Source of the DNA: Neoluteolibacter marinus
GTDB taxonomy: Bacteria; Verrucomicrobiota; Verrucomicrobiia; Verrucomicrobiales; Akkermansiaceae
DNA length: 64,000 bases
NCBI RefSeq assembly: GCF_014904755.1
Contig: NZ_JACZFQ010000023.1
Span: 62,001 to 126,000, forward strand
Direction: 5' to 3'
In this document: piece after piece, positions 16,988 to 24,906 of the stretch
How positions within the stretch are numbered: the first letter of the stretch is position 1
Layout of the letters: every line of letters begins with the position of its first letter
Position numbers and translations under genes: made by a program
The notes under the pieces: generated by a model
What the model was told of the DNA's origin: nothing
The model's database searches: none
The model's input: the letters and a program-made list of their open reading frames with translations, nothing else

Positions 16988-18195
16988 TGCCCGACACCCT
17001 GGACAGCCTGAACCGGCTTTTCGCCGCCATCCTCCCGGCGAACGCCTTCTACCAACGAAAACTCGGCGACCTTCCTTCCTTCAATTCCATTGCCGAGTTC
17101 TCCGCATCGGTCCCCTTCACCACCAAGGAAGAACTCGCCGCCGACCACGAGGAACACCCGCCTTACGGGAGCACCCATAGTTTCCCGCTCGCAAGCTACC
17201 ACCGCTTCCACCAGACCAGCGGCACCCGCGGCAAGCCGCTGATCTGGCTCGATGATCCCGCCGGCTGGTCCTGGATCCTCGACAACTGGGAGTGGGTCTG
17301 GCGCGGGGCCGGCGTGGCGGCAGGCGACACCGCCTTCTTCCCCTTCTCCTTCGGACCCTTCCTCGGCTTCTGGGCCGGCTTCGAAGCCGCCACCCGCATG
17401 GGCATTCGTGCGGTCCCCGGCGGCGGGCTTTCGTCCGAAGACCGCCTCCACCTGCTCCAGCGCAGCCAGTCGACCGTGCTCTGCTGCACCCCCACCTACG
17501 CCCTCCGCCTCGCCGAGGTCGGCGGGAAGATCGGCCTGCCGGTCGCCTCGCTCGGGGTCACGACGATCATCGTCTGCGGCGAACCCGGCGGCTCCATCCC
17601 CGCGGTCCGTGCCCGCATCGAGACCGCGTGGGGTGCCCGGGTCTTCGACCACCACGGCATGACCGAGGTCGGCCCGGTCTCGGTCAGCTCGGCATCCGAT
17701 CCCGACCTGCTCCTGCTACGTCACGAATCGTACTTCGCCGAGGTCATCGACCCCGCCAGCGGCCGGCCTGCCGCCGACGGGGAGAGCGGAGAACTCGTCC
17801 TTACCACGCTCGGCCGCCACGGCTCGCCACTGGTCCGCTACCGCACCGGCGACCTCGTTCAGCCGGTCCCGCATGGCGACCGCTTCGCCCTCAAGGGCGG
17901 CATCCTCGCCCGCACCGACGACATGGTGGTGGTGCGCGGCATCAACATCCACCCCAGCTCGATCGACGCCGTCGTCCGCTCCATCGACGGCATCGCCGAG
18001 TATCAGGTCGAGATCGACCAGCGCTCCGCCCTCACCGAGCTGGCCCTCCAGGTCGAGGCGCCCGACGAGCTCGCTGCGGCCCTCGCCCAGAAGCTCCGCT
18101 CCACCTTCAGCCTGCGCATCCCGGTCACCCCCGTCGCCCCGGGCAGCCTGCCCGCCTTCGAGGTGAAGGCCAAACGCTGGAACATTCTCCGATGA
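16987..18195 (+). CDS. PaaK-like adenylate-forming ligase
   Basis: The 402-aa protein resembles phenylacetate-CoA ligases. It has YHRFHQTSGTRGKPLIWLDD (ATP loop; about residues 72-91), CGEPGGS (about 198-204), DHHGMTEVGPVS (A5 region) and the C-terminal RTDDMVVVRGINIHPSSID (PaaK/AMP-binding C-terminal motif). It should activate an aromatic or short acid to an adenylate and probably a CoA thioester. Together with the thioesterase and the EhpF-like enzyme it gives the run two independent carboxylate-activating steps. Its stop overlaps the ABC ATPase gene by 4 bp. Confidence 0.87.
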   Translation: MPDTLDSLNRLFAAILPANAFYQRKLGDLPSFNSIAEFSASVPFTTKEELAADHEEHPPYGSTHSFPLASYHRFHQTSGTRGKPLIWLDDPAGWSWILDNWEWVWRGAGVAAGDTAFFPFSFGPFLGFWAGFEAATRMGIRAVPGGGLSSEDRLHLLQRSQSTVLCCTPTYALRLAEVGGKIGLPVASLGVTTIIVCGEPGGSIPAVRARIETAWGARVFDHHGMTEVGPVSVSSASDPDLLLLRHESYFAEVIDPASGRPAADGESGELVLTTLGRHGSPLVRYRTGDLVQPVPHGDRFALKGGILARTDDMVVVRGINIHPSSIDAVVRSIDGIAEYQVEIDQRSALTELALQVEAPDELAAALAQKLRSTFSLRIPVTPVAPGSLPAFEVKAKRWNILR

Positions 18196-18878
18196 TCGAA
18201 GCCCACCAACTCTGCAAGTCCTACGAAACCCCGGGCGAAACGATCCGGGTGCTGCAGGATCTCGACCTCACGCTGGCCGACGGCGAGACCGCGTCCATCG
18301 TCGGCCCCAGCGGCAGCGGCAAGTCCACCCTGCTGAACCTGCTCGGTGCCCTCGACCGGCCGACTTCCGGCAGCATCGCGATCGGCGGCCAGGATATCTC
18401 AACCCTCACGACAGAGCAGGCCGCCGCCTTCCGCAACCACCAGCTCGGCTTCGTCTTCCAGCAGCACCACCTGCTGCCCCAGCTCACCGTCCTCGAGAAC
18501 GTCCTCGTGCCGCGACTCGCCGGCGACTGGCAGGAATCCGCCGCCAGCACCGAGTCCCGCGCACGAGATCTCCTCCAGCAAGTCGGCCTCGGCGAACGCC
18601 TCGATCACCTGCCCTGGCAGCTCTCCGGCGGAGAAAAGCTGCGCACCGCCGTCGCCCGCGCCCTGGTTAACCAGCCCAAGCTCATCCTCGCCGACGAACC
18701 CACCGGTTCCCTCGACCCGGCGTCCACCGACACCGTCGCCGACCTGCTTCTCCAGCTCAACCGCGAGCAAGGCGTGACCCTCCTCGTTGTCACCCACAAT
18801 GCCGCCCTCGCCAGCCGCATGTCCAAGACCTTCGAGCTCCGCAACGGACGCCTTTCCCCACGGATCACTGCCCATTGA
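18192..18878 (+). CDS. ABC transporter ATP-binding protein (YbbA/LolD type)
   Basis: The 228-aa ATPase has Walker A GPSGSGKST (residues 38-46), Q-loop FVFQQHHLLPQLT, signature LSGGEKLRTAVARAL, Walker B LILADEPTGSLD and the H-loop THNAAL. The size and the LGALDRPTSGSI signature match YbbA/LolD/MacB-type ATPases that work with FtsX-like permeases. It overlaps the ligase gene upstream by 4 bp, and its permease starts 17 bp downstream. Its final codons (ITAH) lie in a heptanucleotide repeat array. Extraction or export of a lipophilic product is the inferred role. Confidence 0.93.
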   Translation: MIEAHQLCKSYETPGETIRVLQDLDLTLADGETASIVGPSGSGKSTLLNLLGALDRPTSGSIAIGGQDISTLTTEQAAAFRNHQLGFVFQQHHLLPQLTVLENVLVPRLAGDWQESAASTESRARDLLQQVGLGERLDHLPWQLSGGEKLRTAVARALVNQPKLILADEPTGSLDPASTDTVADLLLQLNREQGVTLLVVTHNAALASRMSKTFELRNGRLSPRITAH

Positions 18879-18892
18879 TCACTCGGCACTTC
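18861..18892 (+). repeat. degenerate heptanucleotide array F
   Basis: CGGATCA, CTGCCCA, TTGATCA, CTCGGCA and CTTC overlap the last codons and stop of the ABC ATPase gene and end 3 bp before the permease ATG. The ending CACTCGGCACTTC is identical to that of array B. Confidence 0.6.
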
Positions 18893-18895
18893 AAG

Positions 18896-21800
18896 ATGAC
18901 CGCCCGCACCTTCATCCTCCGCGGCCTGCGCCACTACCGGGGCGCCTACCTCGGCGTGCTGCTCGGCTCCGCCCTCGGCGCGATGGTTCTGTTAGGTGCC
19001 TTGTTTTCCGGCGACTCGGTCAAGTCCACACTGCGCCAGATTGCCGAGGAACGAACCGGCCGCACCACCCTGGTCCTGGCCGGCGGCGAAAACTTCTTCC
19101 GCGCCGCCTTGTCCGATGGTATCCCCGACACGGCCCCCATCCTTCAACTCCGCGGGCAGGTCGACACCCCCTCCGGCCGCTCGACGGGCCAGGTCAATCT
19201 CTTCGGCGTCACCCCGGACTTCTGGTCCTTCTCCAGCGGCGACACCACGCCCGCCCCGCTCGACAAGGAAGCCTGGGCGATCAACCGCGAGCTCGCCCGC
19301 AGCCTGGACCTCAAGACCGGCGACACCCTCGTCATCCGTCTCGGCAAACCCGGCCTCGTCTCGCGCGACGCCCCGCTTTCCGGCGAGCCCGAGGAACTGG
19401 TCACGATCCGCGGCAAGGTCGCCACGATCCGCGACGATGACGCCATGGGCCGTTTCGGACTCGAAGCCACCCAACTCCCCTCCCCGGCCATCTTCCTGCC
19501 GCTCAACCGGCTCGCCACCTCGATCGAGCGCCCCGGCGCCGCCAACCTGTTGCTTTTCGGTGGCGACCTGACTGTGGCCGATGCCACCACCGCGATTCGC
19601 TCCTCGACCCAGCTCGCCGACTACGGCCTCTCGCTGCAGGAGATCCCGCTTTCAAATGCCACCGAGATCCGCAGCGACCGCATTTTCCTGCCGCCGGTGA
19701 TCGAGGGCAAACTGCGCCAGCTTCTTCCCGCCGCCCGGCCGCTCGTCACCTACCTCGCCAACACCATCGCCTCCAAGGGCAAGGAAACGCCCTACTCGAT
19801 GGTCACCGGTGCCGACCCCGCCGCCGTATCTTTCCTGCCAGACGACCTTGCTCCGGATGAGATTGTGCTCAATTCCTGGGAGGCGGAAGACCTCGGCGCC
19901 GGCCCCGGTGACAAGGTCACCTTGAGCTACTACGTCCTCGGTAGTGGCAACCGGCTCGACGAGGATTCGTCGACCTTCACCGTGCGCGACATCGTCCCGC
20001 TCGAGGGAGCGGCCGCCGACAAGCTGTGGATGCCGGACTTTCCCGGCATCGCCGAAGCCGACAACTCCTCGGACTGGACACCTGGACTGCCGCTCGACCT
20101 GACCCGCATCCGCGACAAGGACGAAACCTACTGGGACGACCACCGCGGCACCCCCAAGGCCTTCATTCCCTACGCCGCAGCGGAGAAGCTCTGGAGCAAC
20201 CGCTGGGGCTCGGCCACCGCGCTGCGATTCCCCGCCGGCGAGGGCAACCTGGAGCAGCGTATCCTCGATGTCCTGGAACCCGCCGATGCCGGACTGCTGC
20301 TCCGCGACCTCGGTGCCGAAAGCCGGGCCGCCGCGGCTTCGCCGGTAGACATCGCCGGCCTGTTCCTGAGCATGTCCTTCTTCCTGATCCTCGCTGCCGT
20401 CGCCCTCACCGCGATGCTCTTCCGATTCAACGTCGAGCAGCGTAACCACGAGAGCGGCCTGCTCGCCGCGCTGGGCATCCCGGCCGGGAAGATCCTGCGC
20501 TGGCGTTTGCTCGAAGGCGCGATCGTGGTGACCATTGGCAGCATCCTCGGCGCCCTGCTCGCTTTTGCCTACACCCGCGGCCTGCTGCTGTTCCTGGAAT
20601 CGATCTGGAACCGCGGCGGCGAGCGCTTGTTCCGCTTCCACGCCGCACCGGCATCAGTCGTCGGCGGCATCCTCGGTTTCATCTTCCTGATGATGGTCAC
20701 CATCTGGTTCGTGACCCGCCGCCAGGCCAAGCGCGCCGCCAGCCTGCGGCTTGAGTCCGGCACCGAAGAGGTCATCCGCCCGGGCAAGTCCCGAGCCCGC
20801 TGGCTTGCTCCGGCCGCGGCCCTCGCCGGGCTGGCCGCCATCCTCTCGGCCAAGGCCATCGGACCGCAAGGTGCCTTCTTCCTCGCCGGCTTCTCTTTCC
20901 TCGTCGCCGGTCTTGCCCTCTTCAAGGCCCGAGGCGTTTCAAAGCTGACGGGCGAACTCACCCCCGCCCGCCTGGCCCGACTCAACATCGTCCGTCGCCC
21001 AACCCGCTCGCTGGTCGTCGTCGGCTGCCTCGCTGCGGGACTGTTCCTTGTCGTATCGGTCACCGCGTTCCAGAAGCACGGCGGCGACGAGTGGAAAGAA
21101 CGCTCCAGCAGCGCCGGCGGCTTTGCCTTCTGGATCGAGACCACCACACCCGTCCACCGCGGTGCCGCAGACGACAGCACCGCCGACCTCTTCAAGCTCG
21201 GCGACCAGCGGCAAGAACTCGGCGAGATCCTCCCCTTCCGGGTTGGCACCGGCGACGACGCGTCCTGCTTCAACCTGAACTCCGTCACCCGCCCGCGCCT
21301 TCTGGCCACGGATACGGCTGCCCTTGAGAAACGCGGTTCCTTCACGGTCAAGGCCGCGGCTCCCGGGATCGAAGCCAACTGGTCCGCACTCCGGGAGGGA
21401 CCCAACATGCGGGCCTTCATCGACGAGACCACCTTGCTGTGGGTCCTCAAAAAGAAGCTCGGTGACACGATCGACTACACCGACGAGCAGGGCTCCACCT
21501 TCCCGGTCGAGATCGCCGGCACCCTCGACGGCAGTGTCTTCCAGGGCAGCTTCGTCGTCGACGAACAGCGCTTCCTCGAACGCTATCCCTCCACCGGCGG
21601 CTACCAGTTGTTCCTGGCCGATGCCCCCGGCGACCTCGAAGCCACCCGCGCCCTGCTCCAACGATCGCTCACCGACCTCGGTGCCACCGTCACCCCGACG
21701 GCCGAGCGCCTGGCGGCCTTCCACAGCGTCGAGAACACCTACATCTCGATCTTCAACGTCCTCGGCGGCCTCGGAGTCATCCTCGGCGCCGCCGGGCTCG

Positions 21801-22099
21801 GCCTGGTGACCGCACGCAACCTGGCCGAGCGCAACGCCGAGTTTGCCCAGCTGCAGCGGCTCGGCATCGCACCAAGGGTCATCCGCTCCATCGTCTTCCG
21901 CGAGACCCGCCGCTTGCTCTTCTGGGCGCTCGGCATCGGCCTGGTCGCAGCCCTGGTGTCGATCCTGCCAGCGCTACCCAAGGGCGACCTGATCACGACC
22001 CTGTCATGGATCGCCTCCCTCGCCCTGATGTTCCTGGCAATTGCCGCGGCCTGCGCCTGGCTGGCTTACCGCAAGGCGACACCGCTGGCGACGTCGTGA
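18896..22099 (+). CDS. FtsX-like ABC permease (YbbP type)
   Basis: The 1067-aa permease has an N-terminal helix (RHYRGAYLGVLLGSALGAMV), a large extracytoplasmic region to about residue 470, a block of FtsX-type helices about 480-700, and a second extracytoplasmic region. Terminal helices include NVLGGLGVILGAAGLGLV and a late hydrophobic pair. Two FtsX domains in one chain is the YbbP-like plan. The ATG at 18896 was chosen because the longer TTG frame at 18875 only adds repeat-encoded residues. With the preceding ATPase it forms a complete exporter, placed at the end of the biosynthetic-looking run. Confidence 0.9.
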   Translation: MTARTFILRGLRHYRGAYLGVLLGSALGAMVLLGALFSGDSVKSTLRQIAEERTGRTTLVLAGGENFFRAALSDGIPDTAPILQLRGQVDTPSGRSTGQVNLFGVTPDFWSFSSGDTTPAPLDKEAWAINRELARSLDLKTGDTLVIRLGKPGLVSRDAPLSGEPEELVTIRGKVATIRDDDAMGRFGLEATQLPSPAIFLPLNRLATSIERPGAANLLLFGGDLTVADATTAIRSSTQLADYGLSLQEIPLSNATEIRSDRIFLPPVIEGKLRQLLPAARPLVTYLANTIASKGKETPYSMVTGADPAAVSFLPDDLAPDEIVLNSWEAEDLGAGPGDKVTLSYYVLGSGNRLDEDSSTFTVRDIVPLEGAAADKLWMPDFPGIAEADNSSDWTPGLPLDLTRIRDKDETYWDDHRGTPKAFIPYAAAEKLWSNRWGSATALRFPAGEGNLEQRILDVLEPADAGLLLRDLGAESRAAAASPVDIAGLFLSMSFFLILAAVALTAMLFRFNVEQRNHESGLLAALGIPAGKILRWRLLEGAIVVTIGSILGALLAFAYTRGLLLFLESIWNRGGERLFRFHAAPASVVGGILGFIFLMMVTIWFVTRRQAKRAASLRLESGTEEVIRPGKSRARWLAPAAALAGLAAILSAKAIGPQGAFFLAGFSFLVAGLALFKARGVSKLTGELTPARLARLNIVRRPTRSLVVVGCLAAGLFLVVSVTAFQKHGGDEWKERSSSAGGFAFWIETTTPVHRGAADDSTADLFKLGDQRQELGEILPFRVGTGDDASCFNLNSVTRPRLLATDTAALEKRGSFTVKAAAPGIEANWSALREGPNMRAFIDETTLLWVLKKKLGDTIDYTDEQGSTFPVEIAGTLDGSVFQGSFVVDEQRFLERYPSTGGYQLFLADAPGDLEATRALLQRSLTDLGATVTPTAERLAAFHSVENTYISIFNVLGGLGVILGAAGLGLVTARNLAERNAEFAQLQRLGIAPRVIRSIVFRETRRLLFWALGIGLVAALVSILPALPKGDLITTLSWIASLALMFLAIAAACAWLAYRKATPLATS

Positions 22100-22109
22100 G
22101 GTTCCGTGC

Positions 22110-22466
22110 TTACTCGTCGCGGCTGATGATCTTCCCACCGCGATCCTTCACGGCCGCCATCAACGGAATGTTCGGATCCACGAACTCCGCGGAGTAGCCT
22201 TTGGCGTAGGAGAAGAGATGTTTGTGCAGGTATTCCTCAAACTGCGCCCGCTCCTCCTTCTTCAGGCGATACCAGATGGCGATGTTCAGGGTCCTGCTGA
22301 CCTTCATCATCATGGCGAGCGTCAGACGCCGCCCGTTGCGGGCACGCTGGACCTGCTTGTGGGTCAGCTGCTCCGGCGACGCATCCACGAGATCGTGGTT
22401 GCTCAGTCCCCAGGCGTCCATCAGCCCGGCCAGGGGCTGGATTCCATGCTCGCGTTCTTCGTTCAC
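22110..22466 (-). CDS. helix-turn-helix-like small protein
   Basis: This is a minus-strand protein of about 118 aa with GLSNHDLVDASPEQLTHKQV and RARNGRRLTLAMMMKVSRTL. That arrangement looks like an Xre-type helix-turn-helix in verrucomicrobial small regulators. A C-terminal segment WYRLKKEERAQFEEYLHKH follows and is probably helical. A DNA-binding role is inferred. No strong ribosome site distinguishes the GTG at 22466 from a TTG at 22514 (which abuts the upstream gene stop) or an ATG at 22421. It lies immediately downstream of a membrane-protein gene, so the two are probably co-transcribed. Confidence 0.6.
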   Translation of the reverse strand: MNEEREHGIQPLAGLMDAWGLSNHDLVDASPEQLTHKQVQRARNGRRLTLAMMMKVSRTLNIAIWYRLKKEERAQFEEYLHKHLFSYAKGYSAEFVDPNIPLMAAVKDRGGKIISRDE

Positions 22467-22514
22467 GGGCCGGATGTAGCAGGCTATCGCCCGAGGGAAA
22501 CCGGAAATCGGCAA

Positions 22515-23282
22515 TTACTCCGCGAACGCGGCCTGTTCGTTTCCGGAGGCAAGCCCCGGAAGTTGCCCGGGCGTGATCTTCGGCTTCACCAATTGAGGCA
22601 CCTCCCGGGGCATCTCCTCCGCCGGCGGTGACGCAATCCGCTGGATCACCTCCGGGGAAGTGTGGGCGATCAACTTGGCACCGAAACACAAGGATCCGAA
22701 ACAGGCCAGCGAGCAGGCGCTCGCCAAACCAAGGTTCCAGCCCAGCATCACCCAGCGCTTTGGCAGGACAACCCGCAGCAGCAGCACGCCGCCCACCGTG
22801 ATGAAACCGCAGATCAGCGCCACCGCGGGAATCAGCCGTTCGATCCGGTCGGGGATGAACTCCCCGAACAGACGGCCCGCGCTGGCAATGGTGCCGGCGG
22901 ATCCCAACAGCAGGATCGCCAGCCAGATGAATGACAAGCGGGGCTTCGCCAGGTTCAATTGGCCGCCACGGTTCGAGCGCTGGAGCAAGTCCTGGACGGT
23001 CTTGACGCCGAGGCAAGTGGTCAGGCGACGGGCTTCAAAGGATTTCGCCTTCGCCCGCCGCTGGCGGTTGCGCGAAGCCACCTGCTGCATGCGGATCCTT
23101 GCGTAGGCGGCCAGGGCTTCCTGCCTCCGGCCTCCACTGACAGCCAGGGCATTCGCCCAGGCGGCCGGCTCAAGTTCATTCTTCAGGATTTCCTGTCCCA
23201 CCTGTTCGGCAATCTCCGGGTCGATTGCCCGGCTGGTCGGCGCAGGCCGTTTGGCTGGAAGAGTGACGGCGAAGAGTCTCAT
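22515..23282 (-). CDS. hypothetical membrane protein with N-terminal soluble domain
   Basis: The 255-aa protein has a soluble N-terminal half (about residues 1-110) rich in charged residues (AYARIRMQQVASRNRQRRAK). Three hydrophobic helices follow: LSFIWLAILLLGSAG, LIPAVALICGFITVGG, and LGLASACSLACFGSL. The C-terminus is charged and proline-rich. I do not recognise a named family; similar proteins with a tetratricopeptide-like SGGRRQEALAAYARIR pattern occur in verrucomicrobia. Its stop abuts the HTH-like gene, so a membrane sensor-regulator pair is possible but unproven. Confidence 0.65.
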   Translation of the reverse strand: MRLFAVTLPAKRPAPTSRAIDPEIAEQVGQEILKNELEPAAWANALAVSGGRRQEALAAYARIRMQQVASRNRQRRAKAKSFEARRLTTCLGVKTVQDLLQRSNRGGQLNLAKPRLSFIWLAILLLGSAGTIASAGRLFGEFIPDRIERLIPAVALICGFITVGGVLLLRVVLPKRWVMLGWNLGLASACSLACFGSLCFGAKLIAHTSPEVIQRIASPPAEEMPREVPQLVKPKITPGQLPGLASGNEQAAFAE

Positions 23283-23303
23283 GGCCGTAATTCCACGGGA
23301 AAC

Positions 23304-24158
23304 TCACCGGCTGCGATGGCGGCGAATCAACAGGATCGAGAGCCCAGAAATCAAACCGATGACCGGCGACGGCTCGGGCACCGAGGTGAGAGAGTCGGAA
23401 GCCGCCGCCGCCACCCCACCCGACAGCTGGCCGGAAAGTAGTGCCGGCAGCGCCGTGTCGATCGCCGACGAGGTGCTGGATGCCGCGAGGCCACCGACAT
23501 CTCCCCCGATCACGTTGGCAGCAAAATAGGCCTCCACGTCGGTGCTCTTGTTGCCGAGCGCGATTGCATTGATCACATCCACCCCGGATGCCAAAGCCGC
23601 GTCCCGGGCGGCGGTGACCTCGGCGGTGGTCTTCGCCTTGGGCTCGGTTGCCACCACCAGTTCGATCATCTGTGAAACACTCTGGAAACCGTTGTCGCTG
23701 GCACCGGTCTCGCTTCCGAAATAAAGCGCAGCCGCTTCCAGCGCCGGGGCCAGCGCCGAGTTGCCACCGGATGAGGGGATGCTCACACCGCGGATCAAGT
23801 CGGCGAACTGCTGTGCATCGGTCGAATTCCCGATCATCATCCAGGGAATCCCCACCGTTTGGGTGGAGGAGTCGCCGTAGAACATCAACGACACCGCGAT
23901 GCGGCCGTAGGCGCCCGACTGGATGGAATTCATGACATCGCCGCTGCTCATCGCGTCGGCCAGACCTCCGATGACACTGCTCATTTCCCCGGGATTGAAA
24001 CCGGGCGAAGTGACATCAACCAAAAGGATCAATTCGCTGTCGACGGGTTCCGGAGCAGTTTGCGCCTGCAGTCCCGCCGTGAGGATGCCGAATGACATCG
24101 CACAGAGGAGACTCAGTTGGGAACGCAAACCGCGAAGTGGGAGAATCGCAGTTTTCAT
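23304..24158 (-). CDS. PEP-CTERM protein with DUF1194/VWA-like domain
   Basis: The 284-aa protein has an N-terminal signal peptide and a VWA/DUF1194-like core. The core has ELILLVDVTSPGFNPGEMSS, a MIDAS-like start with D, and VSLMFYGDSSTQTVGIPW. The C-terminus is VPEPSPVIGLISGLSILL followed by a short basic tail, the PEP-CTERM exosortase sorting signal. Export and exosortase-dependent processing at the envelope are inferred from this tail. The gene diverges from the 24232 gene, and the spacer holds a 20-bp direct repeat. No exosortase gene is in the window. Confidence 0.85.
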   Translation of the reverse strand: MKTAILPLRGLRSQLSLLCAMSFGILTAGLQAQTAPEPVDSELILLVDVTSPGFNPGEMSSVIGGLADAMSSGDVMNSIQSGAYGRIAVSLMFYGDSSTQTVGIPWMMIGNSTDAQQFADLIRGVSIPSSGGNSALAPALEAAALYFGSETGASDNGFQSVSQMIELVVATEPKAKTTAEVTAARDAALASGVDVINAIALGNKSTDVEAYFAANVIGGDVGGLAASSTSSAIDTALPALLSGQLSGGVAAAASDSLTSVPEPSPVIGLISGLSILLIRRHRSR

Positions 24159-24185
24159 GTGTTATTGGGTGGGCAGCAGGGACAT

Positions 24186-24239
24186 AAAAACTTAAGCTTG
24201 CTTAACCGTCAAGATTTTTAAAAACTTCGGCATGCTTAA
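24186..24239. promoter_or_regulatory. 20-bp direct repeat in divergent promoter region
   Basis: AAAAACTTAAGCTTGCTTAA at 24186-24205 and AAAAACTTCGGCATGCTTAA at 24220-24239 are 17/20 identical and 34 bp apart, about three helical turns. The first also contains the inverted TTAAGC-TT-GCTTAA. They lie between the PEP-CTERM gene and the 24232 gene. The second copy overlaps the latter's ATG. Binding of a dimeric regulator is inferred. Confidence 0.55.
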
Positions 24240-24900
24240 TCCTAAAGATGCTTCACGGAGCCCGCTCTCCTCGCGCATCGCCTTGTCGCTTGCATTGTTG
24301 CTGGCCGGGATTTTCGGGCTGATTGCGGCCATTCTCTTACCCTCCCCCACTCTAAAAAAAGAAAAGCCGGCCGCACGAACCGCTCCCGCAGCCCCCCATG
24401 GCAATCCGTCACCGGGCTTGGCGCGGGTGCCAGAGGGAGACGTTCCCGCCCCCTCCACCGACGAACTCGTCCAGTTCTGCTCCCGGCATGTCAGCGAGGA
24501 CCGCAGCTTCGTGCTGTTCCGCCGAGGCACCTGTGTCGTGGTCTCCGAGCCCTGCACCGACCCCTTGGCGGAGGCCCGCAAGATGCTGTCGAACTGCGCC
24601 GAGGATGACGCGAGGTTCGTTCCCGAACCGACGATCGAGGGCGACCTGATCATCACCTTCAAGGAGCCGGTTTTCCATCGCTTCACCCATAGCGAACTGG
24701 ATGTGCTGCGGCCATGGCTCGACCAGATCGCGCCGGCTCTGCTCAGTCCGGCCGAAAGCGTGGCGGCCGGGGACCGCTGGGCCCCCCATCAGAACGCCAA
24801 GGCGGGATTGCTGGCCCGCCGCCGGATGCTGGAAGACGCCACCAATGCGGTGCCGGTGAAAATCATCCGCGCCAAGAGCCGGGCGACTGCCGCCCGCTGA
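24232..24900 (+). CDS. single-pass membrane hypothetical protein
   Basis: The 222-aa protein has one N-terminal hydrophobic helix (IALSLALLLAGIFGLIAAIL, residues 16-35). A Pro/Ala-rich linker and a soluble C-terminal domain follow, with SFVLFRRGTCVVVSEP and LIITFKEPVFHRF. Two nearby Cys residues (in FCSRHVS and GTCVVV) may pair if the domain is extracytoplasmic. No family is recognised. The ATG at 24232 lies inside the second copy of the 20-bp promoter repeat, so its transcription may be linked to that of the divergent PEP-CTERM gene. Confidence 0.65.
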   Translation: MLNPKDASRSPLSSRIALSLALLLAGIFGLIAAILLPSPTLKKEKPAARTAPAAPHGNPSPGLARVPEGDVPAPSTDELVQFCSRHVSEDRSFVLFRRGTCVVVSEPCTDPLAEARKMLSNCAEDDARFVPEPTIEGDLIITFKEPVFHRFTHSELDVLRPWLDQIAPALLSPAESVAAGDRWAPHQNAKAGLLARRRMLEDATNAVPVKIIRAKSRATAAR

Positions 24901-24906
24901 GCCGGA

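Noticed and set aside
6110-22099. Aryl-polyene or PKS cluster
   Set aside because: No ketosynthase, ketoreductase, dehydratase or acyl carrier protein is present in the run.
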